DNA of 64,000 nt from Enterobacter_D sp963521185 (lineage in GTDB: Bacteria; Pseudomonadota; Gammaproteobacteria; Enterobacterales; Enterobacteriaceae). The stretch is from contig CAUQTV010000006.1 in assembly GCA_963521185.1 (NCBI GenBank), forward strand, positions 62,001 to 126,000. Direction: 5' to 3'. A program made the translations under genes and the position numbers. The stretch's first letter is position 1. Every line of letters starts with the position of its first letter. Shown one piece after another: positions 63,612-64,000 of the stretch. Under the pieces are notes generated by a model that saw nothing but the letters and a program-made list of their open reading frames with translations, was not told the DNA's origin and did no database searches.

Positions 63612-63699
63612 AAGCCGTCCTTACGCATGTTGTCTGCCATAAACATACACCTGGTAAAACAGTGAAAATGCCGACTCACGCAGAGTCGGCGGTTTTTCA

Positions 63700-64000
63700 T
63701 TAACGCACCATGCACGGACGTTTGTTATCGAATGTCCAGTTCGGGATCAGGTACTGCATCCCCATGGCGTCATCGCGCGCGCCCAGACCGTGTTTCTGAT
63801 ACAACTCGTGGGCTTTCATGACCTGGTCCATATCCAGCTCAACGCCCAGACCTGGTTTGCTCGGTACCTGCACCATGCCGCCTTTGATTTCAAACGGCTC
63901 TTTGGTGATGCGCTGGTTGCCTTCCTGCCAGATCCAGTGGGTGTCGATGGCGGTGATTTTGCCCGGTGCGGCGGCCGCAACGTGGGTAAACATCGCCAGC
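63700..64000 (-). CDS. gudD: Glucarate dehydratase, C-terminal part
   Basis: Only the last 100 codons are inside the window; the start lies beyond the right edge. The sequence reads THVAAAAPGKITAIDTHWIW near its beginning and ends MGMQYLIPNWTFDNKRPCMV then R. This is the enolase-superfamily glucarate dehydratase end as in E. coli GudD, which removes water from D-glucarate. It is followed by garK 88 bp downstream. Confidence 0.95.
   Translation of the reverse strand, partial: LAMFTHVAAAAPGKITAIDTHWIWQEGNQRITKEPFEIKGGMVQVPSKPGLGVELDMDQVMKAHELYQKHGLGARDDAMGMQYLIPNWTFDNKRPCMVR

Overview
This window is chromosomal DNA of a member of the Enterobacteriaceae, closest in feel to Enterobacter, Lelliottia, Leclercia, Kosakonia or Klebsiella. 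The backbone mutS ... rpoS-nlpD-pcm-surE-truD-ispF-ispD-ftsB-ygbE-cysC-cysN-cysD ... iap-CRISPR-cas-cysH-cysI-cysJ-queD ... queE ... eno-pyrG-mazG-relA-rlmD-barA ... gudD follows the E. coli order, and the proteins are close to their E. coli counterparts. It differs from E. coli in a hydroxyarylic acid decarboxylase locus beside rpoS, osmC beside mutS, a cysG-like gene upstream of cysD, garK beside gudD and a NanE/PTS/RpiR module. REP-type palindromes occur between many genes.

Layout. 1-8.8 kb is accessory: a CapA-like protein, a polar amino acid ABC transporter, an MFS exporter, a DUF3750 protein, a gate-domain membrane protein, a RamA-like regulator and a general porin. 8.8-12.6 kb is a decaying module: a frameshifted 14-helix MFS transporter and an SDR oxidoreductase whose catalytic Ser codon is a stop, divergent from an intact LysR regulator. 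12.8-18.4 kb holds mutS, osmC and the decarboxylase C and D subunits; the B subunit survives only as a short remnant. 18.4-29.2 kb is the rpoS/nlpD and isoprenoid/ftsB block followed by the sulfate activation operon, with a truncated siroheme synthase. 29.5-42.3 kb is iap plus a complete type I-E CRISPR-Cas system: 44 repeats, 43 spacers, a leader, and cas2-cas1-cas6e-cas5-cas7-cse2-cas8e and cas3, all on the minus strand. 42.6-47.0 kb is cysJIH. 47.3-64 kb contains queuosine genes, the amino-sugar PTS module, eno-pyrG, mazG, relA, rlmD, barA, garK and the end of gudD.

The most interesting region is the 440-bp interval between cas8e and cas3 (39196-39634). It holds two diverged CRISPR repeats flanking a 20-nt pseudo-spacer on the plus strand, the architecture of a CreA/CreR-type crRNA-like regulatory RNA. 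The pseudo-spacer matches a site 100 bp away. That site is preceded by a canonical I-E PAM (AAG) and matches at positions 1-5, 7-11 and 13-15, with mismatches only at positions 6 and 12, the positions Cascade leaves unpaired. It lies beside a near-consensus leftward promoter (TGGACA-17-TATTAT) and over a rightward TATAAT. The leftward transcript carries a hairpin with AGGAGG in its loop, then a 26-codon hydrophobic/basic mini-ORF, then a perfect palindrome just before cas8e. The inference is that Cascade, programmed by this RNA, controls the cas8e operon and/or a CreT-like toxin that addicts the cell to Cascade. CreTA and CreR are published concepts in other systems; I cannot tell whether this I-E locus has been described.

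Working together: cysDNC activates sulfate to PAPS, CysH reduces PAPS to sulfite, and CysJI reduces sulfite to sulfide using siroheme. The CRISPR-cas locus sits between these two sulfur blocks, as in E. coli. RelA, RpoS and BarA give the region a strong stress-response content.
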